Positions 5,084 to 7,577 of a stretch of DNA of 7,577 nt are shown here, piece by piece. This stretch comes from G020353115 sp964481765 (GTDB lineage: Bacteria; Bacteroidota; Bacteroidia; Bacteroidales; VadinHA17), in contig CAYZVJ010000118.1 in NCBI GenBank assembly GCA_964481765.1, forward strand, positions 1-7,577. The letters are read 5' to 3'. A model generated the notes under the pieces. The model did no database searches and was not told the DNA's origin. It worked only from the letters and a program-made list of their open reading frames with translations. Position 1 is the first letter of the stretch; the number at the start of each line of letters is the position of its first letter. The translations under genes were made by a program, and so were the position numbers.

Positions 5084-6592
5084 ATGCAACAACGTAAACG
5101 ATTGGAGAAAAACAGGTTGAATATTGCACATTACCTGGCATTGAATGCGGAAAGAACTCCTGATAAACCAGCTCTTCTTTATCCCGTTAGAATTACCTTC
5201 GGGGAACTGCAGGAGGAAGTGGACAGGTATGCTTTCGGATTGAAAAGTATCGGAATTTCAAAAGGTAAAAAAACCATCCTGATGGTATCCGCCGGGCCAG
5301 AGTTTTTCATTCTGACCTTTGCCCTGCTTCGGGTAGGAGCGGTCCCGGTCATGATTGATCCGGGTATGGGAATCAAAGCTATGGTAAATGCATTATCTGG
5401 AATAGATGCAGATGCATTCATTGGAATCCCCAAAGCTCACATCCTTCGCAGGTTATATCCTGTCGCCTTTAAAACAGTCAGGATATGGATTACCCACGGA
5501 CGCCGATGGTTCTCCGGAGGATACAGGCTGGCACTATTGCGGTCAGAAACAAAACAAGGGTTCCCAACATGTCTGTCAGATCCTGACGATTTGGCTGCAA
5601 TTTTTTTTACCAGCGGAAGTACAGGGGCACCAAAAGGAGTTTGTTATAGAGCAAATATGCTTGATGCCCAGATTCAGATACTATCTTCTCATTTTAAATA
5701 TGGACCTGAAGAAATTGATCTCTGCACGTTCCCTCTGTTGAGCCTCTTTTCCATTTGCCGGGGAATGTCTGTTGTTATTGCCGATATGGATCCGGTGCAT
5801 CCGGCAACCCTGGATCCAGAAAAAGTCATTTCCAATATTAAGGAATATGAATGTACTCAAATGTTTGGTTCACCTATGGTGCTGGATCGGTTGGCCCGGT
5901 ACGGGAATAGCAGGAATGTCTTTCTCCCTTCCCTTAAGCGTGTTATCTCAGCAGGTGCTCCCGTTTCCAGGAATGTTCTTGAGTCATTCCTGAAAATATC
6001 TTCCGGAGAAGTTGAAATTCATACTCCCTACGGTGCTACGGAAGCNNNNNNNNNNNNNNNNNNNNNNNNNNNNNNNNNNNNNNNNNNNNNNNNNNNNNNN
6101 NNNNNNNNNNNNNNNNNNNNNNNNNNNNNNNNNNNNNNNNNNNNNAATAGCCTGGCAAAAATAGAAAGTCACCAGGAAGGGCAAACCTGGCACAGAATGG
6201 GAGATATCGGGAGACTGGACAGCGAGGGAAGGCTCTGGTATTATGGAAGGAAATCACACCGGGTAATAACTGATAAAGGGATATTATTTTCGATTCCTAC
6301 TGAAGCGATCTTCAACCGACATCCCCGGGTAGCCCGTTCTGCGTTAGTGGGTATTCATAAACACAATGCAGAACTAATGACTCCGGCAATCTGCATCGAA
6401 TTTGAAACCGGGGACAGGGGGTTTAACAAAAAAAAGTTAATCGGCGAATTGCTTCAGATGGGAAAAGCCAGTGAGGCTACCCGGGACATTTCCCATTTTC
6501 TGTTCCCGGGGAGATTCCCGGTAGATGCCAGGCATAATGCCAAGATTTTCAGGGAAAAATTAGCCCGTTGGGCTTCAAAAAAGATACAATGA
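5084..6592 (+). CDS. oleC: OleC-type beta-lactone synthetase (acyl-AMP ligase superfamily), interrupted by assembly gap
   Basis: An ANL-superfamily protein with OleC hallmarks. In order: the N-terminal segment NIAHYLALNAERTPDKPAL (13-31), EFFILTFALLRVGAVPVMID (73-92), the ATP-binding loop FFTSGSTGAPKGV (174-186), the OleC-type stretch FPLLSLFSICRG and ADMDPVHPATLDP (around 216-245), and YGATE (316-320) at the gap. After the gap come WHRMGDIGRLD, WYYGRKSHRV and the C-terminal PVDARHNAKIFREKLARW, whose NAKIFREK carries the conserved A10-type Lys. OleC activates a beta-hydroxy acid with ATP and closes it to a beta-lactone. Visible length is 469 residues plus the gap. OleC proteins are usually around 550, so about 80 residues are probably hidden, with gap length equal to 1 modulo 3. 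ATG 5084 is chosen because ATG 5080 runs into a stop after five codons. It lies 12 bp after the previous stop and shares ATGA with oleD. Confidence 0.9.
   Translation: MQQRKRLEKNRLNIAHYLALNAERTPDKPALLYPVRITFGELQEEVDRYAFGLKSIGISKGKKTILMVSAGPEFFILTFALLRVGAVPVMIDPGMGIKAMVNALSGIDADAFIGIPKAHILRRLYPVAFKTVRIWITHGRRWFSGGYRLALLRSETKQGFPTCLSDPDDLAAIFFTSGSTGAPKGVCYRANMLDAQIQILSSHFKYGPEEIDLCTFPLLSLFSICRGMSVVIADMDPVHPATLDPEKVISNIKEYECTQMFGSPMVLDRLARYGNSRNVFLPSLKRVISAGAPVSRNVLESFLKISSGEVEIHTPYGATEXXXXXXXXXXXXXXXXXXXXXXXXXXXXXXXXXXNSLAKIESHQEGQTWHRMGDIGRLDSEGRLWYYGRKSHRVITDKGILFSIPTEAIFNRHPRVARSALVGIHKHNAELMTPAICIEFETGDRGFNKKKLIGELLQMGKASEATRDISHFLFPGRFPVDARHNAKIFREKLARWASKKIQ
6046..6145. other. Assembly gap (100 N) inside oleC
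   Basis: The frame enters after the second base of a codon (GC|N following YGATE) and resumes in frame at 6146, so the true length is 1 modulo 3. By comparison with other OleC proteins roughly 250 bases are missing, which would cover the end of the large domain up to the WHRMGD motif. Confidence 0.95.
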
Positions 6593-7577
6593 ACATCCTG
6601 GTAACAGGGGGAGGGGGCTTTATCGGAGGAGCACTGGTCAACAGGCTGGTGGCTCAGGGATACCGGGTTACCAGTTTCTCCCGCAATGACTATCCACAAC
6701 TCAGAGAGAAAGGAGTGGATGTTATCCGCGGAAACCTTGAGAATTTGGAGAGTGTTTCAAAAGCTTGTGCCGGTGTGGAAACTGTCTTTCATGTTGCTGC
6801 AAAAGCAGGATTATGGGGAGATTACCAGGAATATTACCGGACAAATGTGCTGGGGACAAAAAACCTCATTCGCTCCTGCAGGGAAAACCGGGTAAACAAA
6901 CTGATCTATACCAGTTCTGCCAGTGTTGTTTTTAATGGCAAAAGCATCGAGGGCAGGAATGAATCCCTGCCCTATCCTTCCCGGCATTTATCACATTATA
7001 CGGCAACAAAAGCAGAAGCGGAACAATGTGTTCTTGAAGCAAACTCACCTGCATTAAAAACCCTTTCCCTGCGCCCCCACCTGGTGTGGGGCCCGGGTGA
7101 CAACCATTTAATTCCAGGAGTTTTAGAGAAAGCTGTTGCGGGGAAATTACGACAAATAGGTGCTAAGGATCACCTGGTAGACACAACGTTTATTGATAAT
7201 GCCGTGGCAGCACACCTTTGTGCAATAAATGCCATTGAGAAGAATCCGGAGGTTGCTGGAAAGAGCTATTTTATTTCTAATGGAGAGCCATGCTTCCTTT
7301 GGAAATTTATTAACCGGGTATTAAAATCTGCAGGTGTTTCACCAGTTGATAAGAAAATATCCGTGGGTATAGCATTAAGCACTGCCTGCCTTGTGGAATG
7401 GATCTATAAAGCGTTTTCTATACGGTCTGAACCCTCGCTAACCCGGTTCCTTATCAAAGAACTTACCGTTGCTCACTGGTTTGATATCAGTGCTGCCTGT
7501 AATTTACTTGGATATGAACCGGAAATTACAATTGAGGAAGGCCTTTCAAAACTGGCTGCCTGGATTCAACAACCAAT
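6589..7577 (+). CDS. oleD: OleD-type NAD(P)-dependent 2-alkyl-3-oxoalkanoate reductase, nearly complete (3' end outside window)
   Basis: An open frame of 329 codons runs from ATG 6589 to the right edge without a stop. It is an extended short-chain dehydrogenase of the 3beta-HSD/OleD group. The dinucleotide-binding loop is VTGGGGFIGG (5-14). VFHVAAKAGLWGDYQEYYRTNVLGT (67-90) is split here by the family's conserved AAKAGxWG and NVxGT blocks. TSSASVVF (108-115) carries the active-site Ser, HYTATKAEAE (136-145) the Tyr137-x3-Lys141 pair, and LRPHLVWGPGD (161-171) the substrate loop. C-terminal FDISAACNLLGYEP and GLSKLAAWI match the usual end, so only a few residues are likely missing (typical length about 330). 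OleD reduces the keto group of the OleA product, trapping it before spontaneous decarboxylation to a ketone. The start is fixed by the 4-bp ATGA overlap with oleC (6589-6592), indicating translational coupling. Confidence 0.88.
   Translation, partial: MNILVTGGGGFIGGALVNRLVAQGYRVTSFSRNDYPQLREKGVDVIRGNLENLESVSKACAGVETVFHVAAKAGLWGDYQEYYRTNVLGTKNLIRSCRENRVNKLIYTSSASVVFNGKSIEGRNESLPYPSRHLSHYTATKAEAEQCVLEANSPALKTLSLRPHLVWGPGDNHLIPGVLEKAVAGKLRQIGAKDHLVDTTFIDNAVAAHLCAINAIEKNPEVAGKSYFISNGEPCFLWKFINRVLKSAGVSPVDKKISVGIALSTACLVEWIYKAFSIRSEPSLTRFLIKELTVAHWFDISAACNLLGYEPEITIEEGLSKLAAWIQQP

Noticed and set aside
5406..5993. Open frames in +1/+2 within oleC (5406-5741, 5772-5993)
   Set aside because: They are shadows of the strong OleC frame and have no family features of their own.
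1..7577. CRISPR arrays, tRNA or rRNA genes, insertion sequences
   Set aside because: No regularly spaced repeats, no cloverleaf or rRNA-like sequence and no transposase or terminal repeats were seen on either strand.

Overview
The window looks like a piece of a Bacteroidota genome or metagenome-assembled scaffold. Pointers are moderate GC content, AT-rich translation starts without clear Shine-Dalgarno sequences, and a membrane-anchored protein with a Bacteroidota-style N-terminal 'LARYxGYxxW' helical domain and a carboxypeptidase-regulatory-like fold. Three runs of exactly 100 N (3104-3203, 4811-4910, 6046-6145) are assembly placeholders, not measured distances. They cut oleB, the second KAS III gene and oleC.

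Layout: (1) 1-359, the C-terminal end of an MFS transporter on + that enters from the left edge. (2) 412-1059, a small polytopic membrane protein built from about three copies of a ~68-residue unit. (3) 1116-2726 on the minus strand, two abutting genes: a membrane-anchored protein with a helical HTH-like N-terminus, one TM helix and an extracytoplasmic part, followed by a secreted protein of unknown function. (4) 2727-2882, a divergent intergenic region carrying an 18-bp palindrome. (5) 2883-7577 on +, a tightly packed ole-type operon: oleB, oleA, a second degenerate oleA-like gene, oleC, oleD.

The ole genes encode head-to-head condensation of two fatty acyl-CoAs. OleA does a non-decarboxylative Claisen condensation, OleD reduces the beta-keto acid, OleC closes a beta-lactone with ATP, and OleB removes CO2 to give a long-chain cis-olefin. 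The unusual point is the condensing step. The first KAS III protein keeps the complete Cys-His-Asn triad. The second, which overlaps it by 17 bp, is short at the N-terminus, has Gly at the catalytic Cys position and Glu at the Asn position, yet keeps the Glu of the OleA 'EP' motif that reaches the partner's active site in OleA homodimers. That is the arrangement known from the LstA/LstB heterodimer of lipstatin biosynthesis, here in a five-gene cluster that also has an OleB. The best reading is an olefin (or beta-lactone) pathway with a split, heterodimeric OleA. The His region of the second subunit and the OleB catalytic residues fall inside the gaps, so these parts cannot be checked here.
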